Assembly (NCBI RefSeq): GCF_013364195.1
Contig: NZ_CP054918.1
Span: forward strand, 6,809,001-6,873,000
Length of the DNA: 64,000 bases
Source of the DNA: Streptomyces sp. NA04227
Lineage (GTDB): Bacteria; Actinomycetota; Actinomycetes; Streptomycetales; Streptomycetaceae
Direction of reading: 5' to 3'
Part shown: piece by piece, positions 32,509 through 40,587 of the stretch
How positions within the stretch are numbered: position 1 is the stretch's first letter
Layout: each line of letters begins with the position of its first letter
Program-made: the position numbers and the translations under genes
The notes under the pieces: generated by a model
What the model saw: the letters and a program-made list of their open reading frames with translations, nothing else
Database searches by the model: none
Told to the model about the DNA's origin: nothing

Positions 32509-34097
32509 GACGTGGCTCCAGGGGCGGCCTTGGCCAGGTCGTCTGCCATGGCCAGTTCGAGGATGGATGCTTCGTCGGCTTCGCCGCGGTCGAGTTCGCC
32601 GGTGATCCGCCCGCCCTGCATGACGACCACCCGGTCCGCCAGGCCGAGGAGTTCGGGCAGTTCGGAGGAGATGACGAGCAGCGCCACGCCCTCTTCCGCG
32701 AGGTCGGCGATGATCTGGTAGATCTCGGCCTTGGCGCCGACGTCGATACCGCGGGTGGGCTCGTCCAGGATCAGCACCTTCGGCCGGTGGGCGAGCCAGC
32801 GCGCGAGGACGACCTTCTGCTGGTTTCCGCCGGAGAGCTTGCGCACCTCGTGGCGGATCGACGGGGCGCGTACGCGAAGCCGGTCGCTGTACTGCTGCGC
32901 CAGTTCCCGCTCCGCCGTACGCCGGACGAAGCGAAAGCGCCGCAGCCGGTCGAGTACGACCAGCGAGGTGTTGTCGCGGATCGACTGCTGGAGGAACAGG
33001 GCCTGCGCCTTGCGCTCCTCGGGGGCCAGGCCGAGCCCGGCCCGGATCGCGGCGCCGGGACGTCCGCCGGGGAGGGACTGTCCGTCGAGCGTGACGGTGC
33101 CGCCGCGCACGGGCAGATCTCCCGCGAGCGCCAAGGCGAGTTCGGAACGCCCCGCCCCGACGAGCCCCGCCAGACCGACGACTTCACCGGCCCGGACCTG
33201 CAGGGAAATGTCCGTCACCGCGTCGGTGGTGACGTTCTTGACGTCGAGTACGACGCGGTCGGTGGCCACCCGCTGCCGTACGAACATCCCGGCGAGGTCG
33301 CGCCCCACCATCAGGCGGACCAGCTCGCGTTCGTTGGTGGCGGCCGCTTCCTGCACGCCGACGAGGCGCCCGTCGCGCAGTACGGCGATGCGGTCGGCGA
33401 GCCGGAAGATCTCCTGCATGCGGTGGGACACGTAGACCAGGGCGATGCCCTCGTCGCGCAGGCGGCGGATGAGCGCGAAGAGCGCCTCCACCTCGTGTTC
33501 GGAGAGCGAGGAGGTCGGTTCGTCGAAGGCGATCAGACGGGGCGGCGTGTCACCGGTCAACGCGCGCATGATCTCGACGAGTTGACGCTGGGCGGGGGTG
33601 AGCCGGGAGCCGAGCAGGCGGGGGTCGAGGACCTCGGCGAAGCCGAGCCGTGCCAGGTCCTCGGTGATCCGGCGGTGCAGTTCCGCCCGGTTCAGGACGC
33701 GTCCGCGTTTGCGGGGAAGCGAGCCCGCGTAGACGTTCTCCGCCACGGACACATGCGGGATGATCTCGGGTTCCTGCGGGATGATCCGGATCCCCGCGGC
33801 CCGGGCGTCCGCGGGGGAGCCCAGGTCGATACGTTCGCCGTCGACGGTGAGGTGGCCCTCGGTCGGCCGGTGGTCGCCGGTGAGGATCTTCAACAGGGTG
33901 GACTTTCCCGCCCCGTTCTCCCCCATCAGGGCGGTGACCTGCCCGCTGGGGAAGTCGAGGGTGACACCGCTCAGGGCCTGTACCGGACCGAACCGCTTGG
34001 TGATCCCGTGGACGCCGACCGCGCCTTGGGGGGCGGGGGCGCCGTGCGGTGCGGACGGCGGGCCCGAGCCGGTGGGCGGATCGGGGGCTCTGGTCAT
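32505..34097 (-). CDS. Monosaccharide ABC importer, double ATPase (RbsA/AraG-like)
   Basis: A 530-residue protein with two fused ABC domains. Domain 1 has Walker A GENGAGKSTLLKILTGD (about 54-70), a signature region reduced to LTPAQRQLVEIMRAL, and Walker B IAFDEPTSSLS. Domain 2 has the usual degenerate P-loop GLVGAGRSELALALAG, an intact LSGGNQQKVVLARWL and LILDEPTRGIDVG. This asymmetry is normal for RbsA/AraG/MglA. It powers sugar import with the permease and binding protein on either side. The 190-bp gap upstream carries a strong stem-loop, while the downstream permease overlaps by 4 bp. Confidence 0.93.
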   Translation of the reverse strand: MTRAPDPPTGSGPPSAPHGAPAPQGAVGVHGITKRFGPVQALSGVTLDFPSGQVTALMGENGAGKSTLLKILTGDHRPTEGHLTVDGERIDLGSPADARAAGIRIIPQEPEIIPHVSVAENVYAGSLPRKRGRVLNRAELHRRITEDLARLGFAEVLDPRLLGSRLTPAQRQLVEIMRALTGDTPPRLIAFDEPTSSLSEHEVEALFALIRRLRDEGIALVYVSHRMQEIFRLADRIAVLRDGRLVGVQEAAATNERELVRLMVGRDLAGMFVRQRVATDRVVLDVKNVTTDAVTDISLQVRAGEVVGLAGLVGAGRSELALALAGDLPVRGGTVTLDGQSLPGGRPGAAIRAGLGLAPEERKAQALFLQQSIRDNTSLVVLDRLRRFRFVRRTAERELAQQYSDRLRVRAPSIRHEVRKLSGGNQQKVVLARWLAHRPKVLILDEPTRGIDVGAKAEIYQIIADLAEEGVALLVISSELPELLGLADRVVVMQGGRITGELDRGEADEASILELAMADDLAKAAPGATS

Positions 34098-34137
34098 GTC
34101 GGTTCACCTCGAAGCAGTCGGGCGGGGGTGTTGGTGG

Positions 34138-34176
34138 CGGCGGCCCCGGCAGGGGGGCAGGGTGCCGGGGCCGCCG
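34138..34176. terminator. Attenuating stem-loop between binding-protein and ATPase genes
   Basis: CGGCGGCCCCGGCA and TGCCGGGGCCGCCG form a perfect 14-bp stem with an 11-nt loop in the 191-bp gap inside the operon. Such intercistronic stems usually let the binding-protein mRNA accumulate above that of the membrane components. Confidence 0.7.
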
Positions 34177-34288
34177 GGCCGAGGGCCGCCCGTGGGGTTG
34201 ACGGCCGTCGGCGGGGGGATGGTCGGTCGGCGGCGGGCTGCATGCCGCCGCCGGGCGAGCGGTGCTCAGTGGCGACCGAGAGCGATGC

Positions 34289-35326
34289 TCAGTGGCAACT
34301 CAGGCCGGACGACTTCCAGTTGGTGCGGTCGACCATGGTCGTCGGGGCGAAGCCCTCGGCGGGGAACTCCTTGCCGTTCTTGAGCTTGTCGTACATGGTC
34401 TGCACCGCCAGGGCGCCGACGTCACGGCCGTTGATGAACAGCGCGGCCTTCATTCCCGTCGACGCGTCCGTGCCCCACTCCTTGCACGCCAGATAGCCGC
34501 CGAGGCCGACGCCGATGATGCGGGAGGAAGCGATGCCGGAGTTCTCCAGGGCGGTCACGCCGCCCATGGCGTTCTCGTCGTTGCAGCCCCAGACCACCCA
34601 GTTCTTGACCTTCGGGTTGGCGGTGGCCGTCGCGGCGACCTTGTCCTGCGCGCCGGTCGGGGTGTTGTCGGTCGGGACGTCGATCACCTTCACGCCCTCG
34701 ACCTCGGCACGGAACGCCTTCTCGGCGGCCTTCACGCGGTCACCGCACACCGTCACGTCCTGCTTCCAGGCGGAGACGACCCGGGTCTCCCCGGCCTTCC
34801 AGCCCGCCTTGCGGAACTCCTTGGCGGCGCGCATGCCGACCTCCCGGCCCATCTGCTCGCCGCTGAAGCCGATACGGGGCACCAGGTCCTGCTTCTCGCA
34901 GTCTGCCGGGTCGGGACCGGTGATGCAGATCTGGTCGTCCGAGGTGAGCAGCGCGACCTCGGCCTCCCGCGCGGTCTGCACGACCTGCGGCCCGACCGCC
35001 GGGTCCGGGACGACGACGATGACGCCGTGGGTCTTCTGCGCGATGGCCGACTGCATCTCGCTGATGGTCTTGTTGGCGTCGTTGCCGAGGTTGACCACCT
35101 TGAGGTCCACCCCCAGCTCCTTCGCCTTGGCCTTGGCCCCGGCGGCCTCACCGACGAAGTACTCCTGGTCGCCCTGCTTCTGCAGATAGGTGAGGGAGAT
35201 CTTGCCCTCCACCTTGTCGACGGAGTCGTCCCCGGTGCTCTCCTTGCCGGAGGAACAGGCCGTGGTCAGTCCGAGGGTGAGCAACAGGCCTGCGGCGGCT
35301 GCGCGTTGACGGGACGTACGGAACAT
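34289..35326 (-). CDS. AraF-like sugar-binding lipoprotein
   Basis: A 345-residue periplasmic-binding-protein-1-like lipoprotein. The signal peptide ends in the lipobox LTTAC (Cys about 25). In the mature part, YLQKQGDQEYFVGEAAGA, TISEMQSAIAQKTHGVIV, PDPAVG, LTSDDQICI and especially VKNWVVWGCNDENAMGGVTA with IIGVGLGG correspond to L-arabinose-binding protein AraF rather than to RbsB or XylF. Four Cys in the mature chain may pair. ATG 35326 follows AAAGGAG. It heads the three-gene importer operon. L-arabinose released from arabinogalactan side chains is the likely ligand; D-galactose or D-fucose are alternatives, as AraF binds them too. Confidence 0.9.
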   Translation of the reverse strand: MFRTSRQRAAAAGLLLTLGLTTACSSGKESTGDDSVDKVEGKISLTYLQKQGDQEYFVGEAAGAKAKAKELGVDLKVVNLGNDANKTISEMQSAIAQKTHGVIVVVPDPAVGPQVVQTAREAEVALLTSDDQICITGPDPADCEKQDLVPRIGFSGEQMGREVGMRAAKEFRKAGWKAGETRVVSAWKQDVTVCGDRVKAAEKAFRAEVEGVKVIDVPTDNTPTGAQDKVAATATANPKVKNWVVWGCNDENAMGGVTALENSGIASSRIIGVGLGGYLACKEWGTDASTGMKAALFINGRDVGALAVQTMYDKLKNGKEFPAEGFAPTTMVDRTNWKSSGLSCH

Positions 35327-35696
35327 CTCGGACTCCTTTGAGCGAGGCCGCGACACTTGGGCCCGAGCGCGGGCGAGTCGCGTGGCGAGGAACTGCGGGT
35401 GACCGGTGCGAGCGGCCGGAAGGAAAGGGTGGCCTCGAGCGCTCAAAACATCCGGAACAGAAACAGCACGTTCACGTGTGTGGGTCATATTGGCACTCAC
35501 GCATACGGGAAATGTCAAGTGCGGTGAGGGTGCCGAGAGTTATTCGGGAGAAAATACCTGCCGCGCGATATGCGCCCGGCCGAAGGCATGCCGAAATCCG
35601 CCCTCACGAGCTTGTGCACAAAACGCGGAATGCAACTCGGGTGAGGACGGTCGGTCTTGGTGTGGAGGGGGACGGAACTCGGTAGGTCACCGGGCT
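35327..35696. other. Promoter region of the AraF-like operon, no gene
   Basis: This spacer lies upstream of the AraF-like gene and downstream of the terminator of the oligosaccharide importer. It is relatively AT-rich at about 35440-35580 (for example GTCATATTGGCACTCACG), fitting a regulated promoter. I found no clear copy of the AATGTTTACGTAAACATT-type palindrome here, so this importer may be under different control. No credible gene is present. Confidence 0.45.
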
Positions 35697-35742
35697 CCGT
35701 GTGCCGCCGACCGGCCAGGTCGAACCGGCCGACGGCACACGG
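35697..35742. terminator. Terminator of the oligosaccharide importer operon
   Basis: CCGTGTGCCGCCGACCGG and CCGGCCGACGGCACACGG pair over 18 bp with two mismatches around a 10-nt loop. It begins 35 bp past the stop of the minus-strand binding-protein gene. Confidence 0.75.
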
Positions 35743-35776
35743 GATCAGGGGTGCTCAGCCACCCGGAAAACCCGCT

Positions 35777-37108
35777 CTACTTGTTGACGGTAAAGCCTTG
35801 TTCCGTGCCGTACTTGACGCTGGCGTCCTGCCAGGACTTCAGCGCCTCGGCGAGTGGCTTCGAGGAGACGTACGCCTTTCCTGCGGTGTCGTTGAAAATG
35901 GAGTTGGCGTACACCTGGTAGGGCAGGTACGACCAGCCCGTGCCGACATTGCGGGCGGAATCGGCGAAGATTCTGTTGGCCTGCTGCCCGCCGAAGTACG
36001 GGAATTCCTTCTTCTGGAATTCCTGCGACTCCAGGTCGGCGCGGGTGGCCGGGAAAGCACCGTCGGCCACGCGGGCGGCGGCACCGGCACCGGTCGTCGC
36101 GTACTCGATGAAGGCGTATGCGAGCGCCTTGTTCTTCGCGCCCTTGGGGACGGCGAGGGAGCTGCCGCCGTTCTCGGCGCTGGACTTGTCGCCCTTGGTC
36201 CACTGCGGGAGCGGGGCCACGCGCCAGTCGCCGGAGGCGGAGGCGACGCCCGAGGCGAAGTTGGCGGGCATCCAGGCGCCGATGGACAGGGTGGCGATGC
36301 TGCCGTCGGCCAGGCCCTTGTACCACTCGTCGCTCCAGGAACTGACGGGCGCGAGAAGGTCGTCGTCCAGGAGCTTCTGCCAGGTGCTGGTGTACTTCTT
36401 GCTGCCCGCGTCCCGGAAGTCGATGTCGACGTCGGTGCCCTCGGACTTGTAGGGGCGGCCGCCCGCCTGCCAGATGAGGCTGGTGGTCGCGCCCGCGTCG
36501 CCGGTGTCGTTGGTGATGAACACCTTGGGGTCGGCCTTGTGCAGCTTCCGCGCCGCCTCGACGTACTCGTCCCAGGTGGTGGGGACTTCGATGCGGTGCT
36601 TGTCGAAGACCTTCTTGTTGTAGAACAGCGCCATCGGGCCGGAGTCCATGGGCAGGGCGTACACGGCCTTGTCGTACTTGACCGCGTTCCAGGGGCCGTT
36701 GGTGAACTTCTTGGCGTGGTCGGCGGCGCCGTACCCGGCGAGGTTCTCGACGTTCTCGCCGATGGCGAACTGTCCGAGGGCGTAGTACTCGACCTGTGCC
36801 ACGTCGGGTGCGCCGGAGCCGGCCGATATGGCGTTCTGCAGGGCGGTGTACTGCTTGTCGCCGGTGCCCGCGTTGACGAGTTCGATGTCGACCTTCGGGT
36901 GCTTCTCCTCGAACTCCTCGGCCGCCTTCTTCAGGGTGGGCTCCCAGGCCCAGACGGTGACCTTGCCGCCCTTCTCCAGTGCTGCGGCGACATCGTCCGG
37001 GCTGCCGTCGGCGGAGGGCTCGGAGGAGCCGCAGGCGGTGGTGCCGACGGCCATGGCACAGACCGTGACGGCCGCGGCGATCAGCCGCCGGGTGCTGTTC
37101 GTTCTCAT
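35777..37108 (-). CDS. Family-1 oligosaccharide-binding lipoprotein
   Basis: A 443-residue extracellular solute-binding protein of the MalE/UgpB-type cluster 1. The signal peptide runs MRTNSTRRLIAAAVTVCAMA to the lipobox GTTAC (Cys about 26). The mature part has KGGKVTVWAWEPTLKKAAEEF, YTALQNAISAGSGAPDVAQVEY, PMDSGPMALFYNKKVFDKHRI and NGGSSLAVPKGAKNKALAYAFIEY, a classic layout. It would capture a galacto- or arabino-galacto-oligosaccharide for the two permeases upstream. Gene order is unusual in that the binding protein is last, after both permeases, with a 133-bp gap full of 9-bp repeats. No ATPase is encoded; Streptomyces importers of this type share MsiK. Confidence 0.92.
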   Translation of the reverse strand: MRTNSTRRLIAAAVTVCAMAVGTTACGSSEPSADGSPDDVAAALEKGGKVTVWAWEPTLKKAAEEFEEKHPKVDIELVNAGTGDKQYTALQNAISAGSGAPDVAQVEYYALGQFAIGENVENLAGYGAADHAKKFTNGPWNAVKYDKAVYALPMDSGPMALFYNKKVFDKHRIEVPTTWDEYVEAARKLHKADPKVFITNDTGDAGATTSLIWQAGGRPYKSEGTDVDIDFRDAGSKKYTSTWQKLLDDDLLAPVSSWSDEWYKGLADGSIATLSIGAWMPANFASGVASASGDWRVAPLPQWTKGDKSSAENGGSSLAVPKGAKNKALAYAFIEYATTGAGAAARVADGAFPATRADLESQEFQKKEFPYFGGQQANRIFADSARNVGTGWSYLPYQVYANSIFNDTAGKAYVSSKPLAEALKSWQDASVKYGTEQGFTVNK

Positions 37109-37133
37109 GAGTGGTGCTCCTGGTTCGGTGTGC

Positions 37134-37196
37134 GGGAGAGCAGGGAGAGCAGGGAGAGCAGGGAGAGCAGGGAGTGCGGGGAGAGCGGGGAGAGCG
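37134..37196. repeat. Seven-copy 9-bp tandem repeat between importer genes
   Basis: Unit GGGAGAGCA, four exact copies (37134-37169), followed by GGGAGTGCG and two GGGAGAGCG. It lies in the gap between the MalG-like permease and the binding-protein gene, immediately upstream of the latter (start 37108). Every unit contains a ribosome-binding-site-like GGGAG in the plus sense only; on the transcribed minus strand it reads CT-rich. Copy number may vary between strains. Confidence 0.85.
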
Positions 37197-37241
37197 GAGA
37201 GGGCACGGGGCGCGGGCGGGCGGCGGGTCGCGCCGCCGGGT

Positions 37242-38216
37242 TCATTCCTTGACGCTTCCCGCGGACAGGCCCGATTGCCAGTACCGCTGGAGCAGCAGGA
37301 AGACCGCGACGATCGGGACGATGGTGAGCAGGGAGCCCGTGATGATGAGGTCGAAGACGGCCTCGCCGCCCGCGGTGCGGGCCTGGGCGCTCCAGGAGTC
37401 GAGCCCGAGGGTGAGCGGGTACCAGTCCGGGTCCTTGATCATGATCAGCGGCAGGAAGTAGTTGTTCCAGGTCGCGACCATGGAGAAGAGCAGCACGGTC
37501 ACGGTGCCCGGCATCAGCAGCGGCAGCGCGACCGTGAAGAAGGTGCGCAGTTCGCCGGAGCCGTCGATGCGGGCCGCTTCGAGGAGTTCGGTCGGTACCG
37601 CCTCGGAGGCGAAGACCCACATCAGGTACAGGCCGAAGGGGGAGATGAGCGAGGGGATGATGACGGCCCAGGGGGTGTTGGTCAGGCCCAGCTCGCTGAA
37701 CATCAGGAAGGTGGGTACGGCCAGGGCGGTACCGGGTACCGCGACCGCGCCGATGACGACCGCGAACACCGCGCGCCGCCCGGGGAATTCGTACTTCGCC
37801 AGCGCGTAACCCCCGAGCACGGCGAGCACCGTGGCGCCGCCCGCTCCCGCGGCCACGTACAGCAGGGTGTTGAGCAGCCAGCGCACGAAGACGCCGTCGT
37901 CGTAGGTCAGGGTCCGGGTGATGTTGTCCCAGAGCTCGAAGTCCTCGCCGAACCAGAGGCCGAAGGAGTCCATCAGGTCCTTCTGGTTCTTGCTCGCGTT
38001 GATCACCAGCCAGGCCAGCGGGAGCAGCGTGTAGAGCAGGACCAGGCCGGTCACCAGCGTCAGGGGAATGCTGGGTCGGGGGTTGAGCGGGGTGTGCGGC
38101 CTGCGGCGGGGGCGAGCGGCGCGGGCGGCGACCGCGGTGTGCGCGCGGGCCGGCGGCTCGTTGGGCGTGGCCGGCTCGGTGGAGTCGGCGGTGGCACCGG
38201 CGATGTGGGTCGTCAT
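37242..38216 (-). CDS. Carbohydrate ABC importer permease (MalG-like)
   Basis: A 324-residue permease with six helices. A long cytoplasmic N-terminal extension (about 1-45, Ala/Pro/Arg-rich) precedes TM1 (LTLVTGLVLLYTLLPLAWLVI). The EAA coupling loop is EAARIDGSGELRTFFTVALPLL (about 236-257), with the conserved EAA---G. It pairs with the MalF-like permease, whose gene ends 3 bp upstream. The extension is longer than usual, but the start at 38216 has GAGCC/GGGCTGAGCC context only; an internal start near TM1 cannot be excluded. Confidence 0.9.
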   Translation of the reverse strand: MTTHIAGATADSTEPATPNEPPARAHTAVAARAARPRRRPHTPLNPRPSIPLTLVTGLVLLYTLLPLAWLVINASKNQKDLMDSFGLWFGEDFELWDNITRTLTYDDGVFVRWLLNTLLYVAAGAGGATVLAVLGGYALAKYEFPGRRAVFAVVIGAVAVPGTALAVPTFLMFSELGLTNTPWAVIIPSLISPFGLYLMWVFASEAVPTELLEAARIDGSGELRTFFTVALPLLMPGTVTVLLFSMVATWNNYFLPLIMIKDPDWYPLTLGLDSWSAQARTAGGEAVFDLIITGSLLTIVPIVAVFLLLQRYWQSGLSAGSVKE

Positions 38217-38219
38217 GGC

Positions 38220-39143
38220 TCAGCCCTTCCGCATGCCGCGAAGCTGGACGGCGTAGGCGATGATCGCGGTGATGACACCCATGACGATCGCCACCGTCGC
38301 GGCGTAGTTGTGCTGCTGGCCGGAGAAGGACAGCGAGAAGGTGTACAGGTTCGGGGTGAAGTCGGTGGTGATCGCGTTCGGCGCCAGCTTCTGCAGGATG
38401 CTCGGCTCGTTGAAGAGCTGGAAGCTGCCGATGATCGAGAAGATCGTGGCGATGATCAGCGCGCTGCGGATGGCGGGCAGCTTCACCGAGGCGATGATCC
38501 GCCACTCGCCCGCGCCGTCGATCGCGGCGGCCTCGTAGAGGGAACGCGGTACGACCTTCAGCGCGGAGTAGAAGATCAGCATGTTGTAGCCGACGAACTC
38601 CCAGGTCACGATGTTGCCGATGGAGGCGAGTACGAGGTCGGGGGAGAGCGGGTCGGGCAGTTCGGTGCCGAAGGTGTCGTTGATGTTGCCGACCAGACCG
38701 AACCGGGTGCCGTACATGAAGCCCCACATGAGGCTGGCCACCACGGCGGGGACCGCGTACGGGAGGAAGATCGAGACGCGGAAGAAGGACTTGCCGTACA
38801 GCCGCCCGCTGTCGATGGCCAGGGCCACGAGCAGGGCGATACCGAGCATGATCGGTACCTGGATCGCCAGGAAGAGTCCGACCCTGGTCAGGCCCTCCCA
38901 GAACCGGGTATCGGTCAGCGCCGCCTCGTAGTTGTCGAGGCCGACGAAGGACGTCCCGCCGATGAGTCGGTCGCGGTAGAGGCTGAGGTGGATCGCGTAG
39001 CCGATGGGAGCGAGGAACACCAGCGCGAAGACCGCGACGAACGGTCCGGCGAAGCCCCATCCGGTGAGCGCCTGCCGACGGAAACGGGGACGGCGTGGTC
39101 GAGGCGGCGGCATGGCCTTCGCCGACGTCGGCATGAGCGTCAT
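38220..39143 (-). CDS. Carbohydrate ABC importer permease (MalF-like)
   Basis: A 307-residue permease with six helices. After a basic N-terminus (PRPRRPRFRRQALTGWGFAG) come TM1 and the family segment LYRDRLIGGTSFVGLDNYEAAL (about 54-75, in two parts), and the EAA loop YEAAAIDGAGEWRIIASVKLPAI (about 224-246). It forms the transport channel with the MalG-like protein. It is the first gene of the importer operon, 177 bp from the divergent LacI-type gene. An operator-like palindrome lies at 39232-39249 in that gap. Confidence 0.92.
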   Translation of the reverse strand: MTLMPTSAKAMPPPRPRRPRFRRQALTGWGFAGPFVAVFALVFLAPIGYAIHLSLYRDRLIGGTSFVGLDNYEAALTDTRFWEGLTRVGLFLAIQVPIMLGIALLVALAIDSGRLYGKSFFRVSIFLPYAVPAVVASLMWGFMYGTRFGLVGNINDTFGTELPDPLSPDLVLASIGNIVTWEFVGYNMLIFYSALKVVPRSLYEAAAIDGAGEWRIIASVKLPAIRSALIIATIFSIIGSFQLFNEPSILQKLAPNAITTDFTPNLYTFSLSFSGQQHNYAATVAIVMGVITAIIAYAVQLRGMRKG

Positions 39144-39231
39144 GTTGAATCCTTGTGTCGGTGACCGACCGGTCTGGGGAATGGAGGGGCCTCAGGCCGG
39201 AAGCGGCCGATCAGGGGCTGGACCGATGAGG

Positions 39232-39249
39232 AATGTTTACGTAATCATC
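39232..39249. promoter_or_regulatory. LacI-type operator between importer and LacI genes
   Basis: AATGTTTACGTAATCATC is an imperfect CG-centred palindrome with the same core as the other sites (AATGTTTAC in the left half). It is placed between the MalF-like gene (start 39143, minus) and the LacI-type gene (start 39320, plus), where it could control both. Confidence 0.7.
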
Positions 39250-39319
39250 GGTAGCGTGATGGTGGCACTCACACTGTGGGGCGTCAAGCACGAGGTGATG
39301 GTGAAAAGAAGGGATTTCG

Positions 39320-40414
39320 GTGACGGAGAGGGACAGGGCTGCCGAGGCGGAGCCCGGCGGCGGCGGTCGGCGCGGTGGCGGAAAGCGGGCCGGATCCCGG
39401 GTGTCGATGGCCGATGTCGCACGCCTCGCGGGTGTCTCGTCGCAGACGGTCTCCCGGGTGTCCAACGGGGACTCGGCGGTCGTCGAGAAGACGCGGCTCA
39501 AGGTCCTCGCCGCCATGGAGGAGCTGGGCTACCGCCCCAACAGCGCCGCGCGCGCCCTCAAGCGGGGCGAGTTCAGGACGATAGGCGTCATCACCATGGA
39601 CCTCTCCAGCACCGGCAACGTCCGGACGCTGGAGGCCATCGCGAAGTGCGCGTCCCACGCCGGGTACGCGGTGACGCTGATGCCCCTCGACACCCCGACC
39701 CAGGACAACGTGCGGGGCGCCTTCACCCGCCTCGGCGAGCTCGCGGTGGACGCCGCCGTCCTCATCATGGAAGTCCATCTCCTGGACAGACAGGCGCTCA
39801 CGCTCCCGCCCCATGTGAAGGTCGTCGTGGTCGACTCCGACGCCGGTGACCGCTTCCCCGTGGTGGACACCGACCAGCGCCAGGGTGCCGAGCTAGCGGT
39901 ACGCCACCTCCTGGACCTCGGCCACCGCACCGTCCGCCATGTGGCCGGTCCCGAGGAGTCGTTCGCGGCGGGCCGCCGCGCCACGGCCTGGGAGGAGACC
40001 CTGCGCATGGAGGGCCGTCCGGTACCGGAGCTGCTGCGCGGCGACTGGACACCCGAGTCCGGCTACCGGGCCGGGCTCGAGCTGGCCCGGGATCCGCAGT
40101 GCACGGCGGTGTTCGTGGCCAACGACCAGATGGCCCTCGGTGTCCTGCGCGCCCTGCACGAGAGCGGGCGCCGGGTGCCCGAGGACGTGAGCATCGTCGG
40201 ATTCGACGACATCCAGGAAGGCACCGCCTTCACCCCGCCCCTGACCACGGTCCACCAGGACTTCTCCAAGGTGGGGGAGCTGTGCGTGGAGACCGTCCTG
40301 AGGGAACTGCGCGGAGAGACCGTCGCCGAGGGCGCGCGGCTGGTACCGACCCGGCTGGTGGTCCGGGAGAGTACGGCGCCGCCGCCGCGCGCGGCGAAGA
40401 AGGCACGGAAGTAG
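39320..40414 (+). CDS. LacI-family transcriptional repressor 1
   Basis: A 364-residue LacI/GalR protein. A charged, Gly-rich N-terminal extension (about 1-28) precedes the helix-turn-helix SMADVARLAGVSSQTVSRVSNG (about 29-50, shown in part) and hinge YRPNSAARALKRG. A periplasmic-binding-like inducer domain follows (IGVITMDLSSTGN, FVANDQMALGVLRALHESGRR, VSIVGFDDIQEG). The recognition helix SQTVSRVSN is typical of regulators binding CG-centred palindromes. AGAAGGGA 6 bp before GTG supports the start. It is divergent from the oligosaccharide importer. It is clearly paralogous to the LacI-type gene at 40588 (shared AVRHLLDLGHRTV and FVANDQMALG-like stretches), suggesting duplication and division of labour. 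Confidence 0.93.
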   Translation: MTERDRAAEAEPGGGGRRGGGKRAGSRVSMADVARLAGVSSQTVSRVSNGDSAVVEKTRLKVLAAMEELGYRPNSAARALKRGEFRTIGVITMDLSSTGNVRTLEAIAKCASHAGYAVTLMPLDTPTQDNVRGAFTRLGELAVDAAVLIMEVHLLDRQALTLPPHVKVVVVDSDAGDRFPVVDTDQRQGAELAVRHLLDLGHRTVRHVAGPEESFAAGRRATAWEETLRMEGRPVPELLRGDWTPESGYRAGLELARDPQCTAVFVANDQMALGVLRALHESGRRVPEDVSIVGFDDIQEGTAFTPPLTTVHQDFSKVGELCVETVLRELRGETVAEGARLVPTRLVVRESTAPPPRAAKKARK

Positions 40415-40587
40415 CCCTGGGCGGGCGGGAGTTGGCGGGTTCGGTGGCGTCATCCGGTGGCTGCGGAGCTGCGTGAGGTGAGTTCCGGAGCGCGGTGGGG
40501 GAGGTGCGCGGCGCCAGCCCTGACCTCGGGCCGACCTGCCCGGGCTTCAGGCGACCCGCCCAGAATTGAGGCCGAGCTGCTCTTACC

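Noticed and set aside
36828..39164. 778-residue plus-strand frame across the importer genes
   Set aside because: Highly polar shadow spanning three real permease and binding-protein genes on the other strand.
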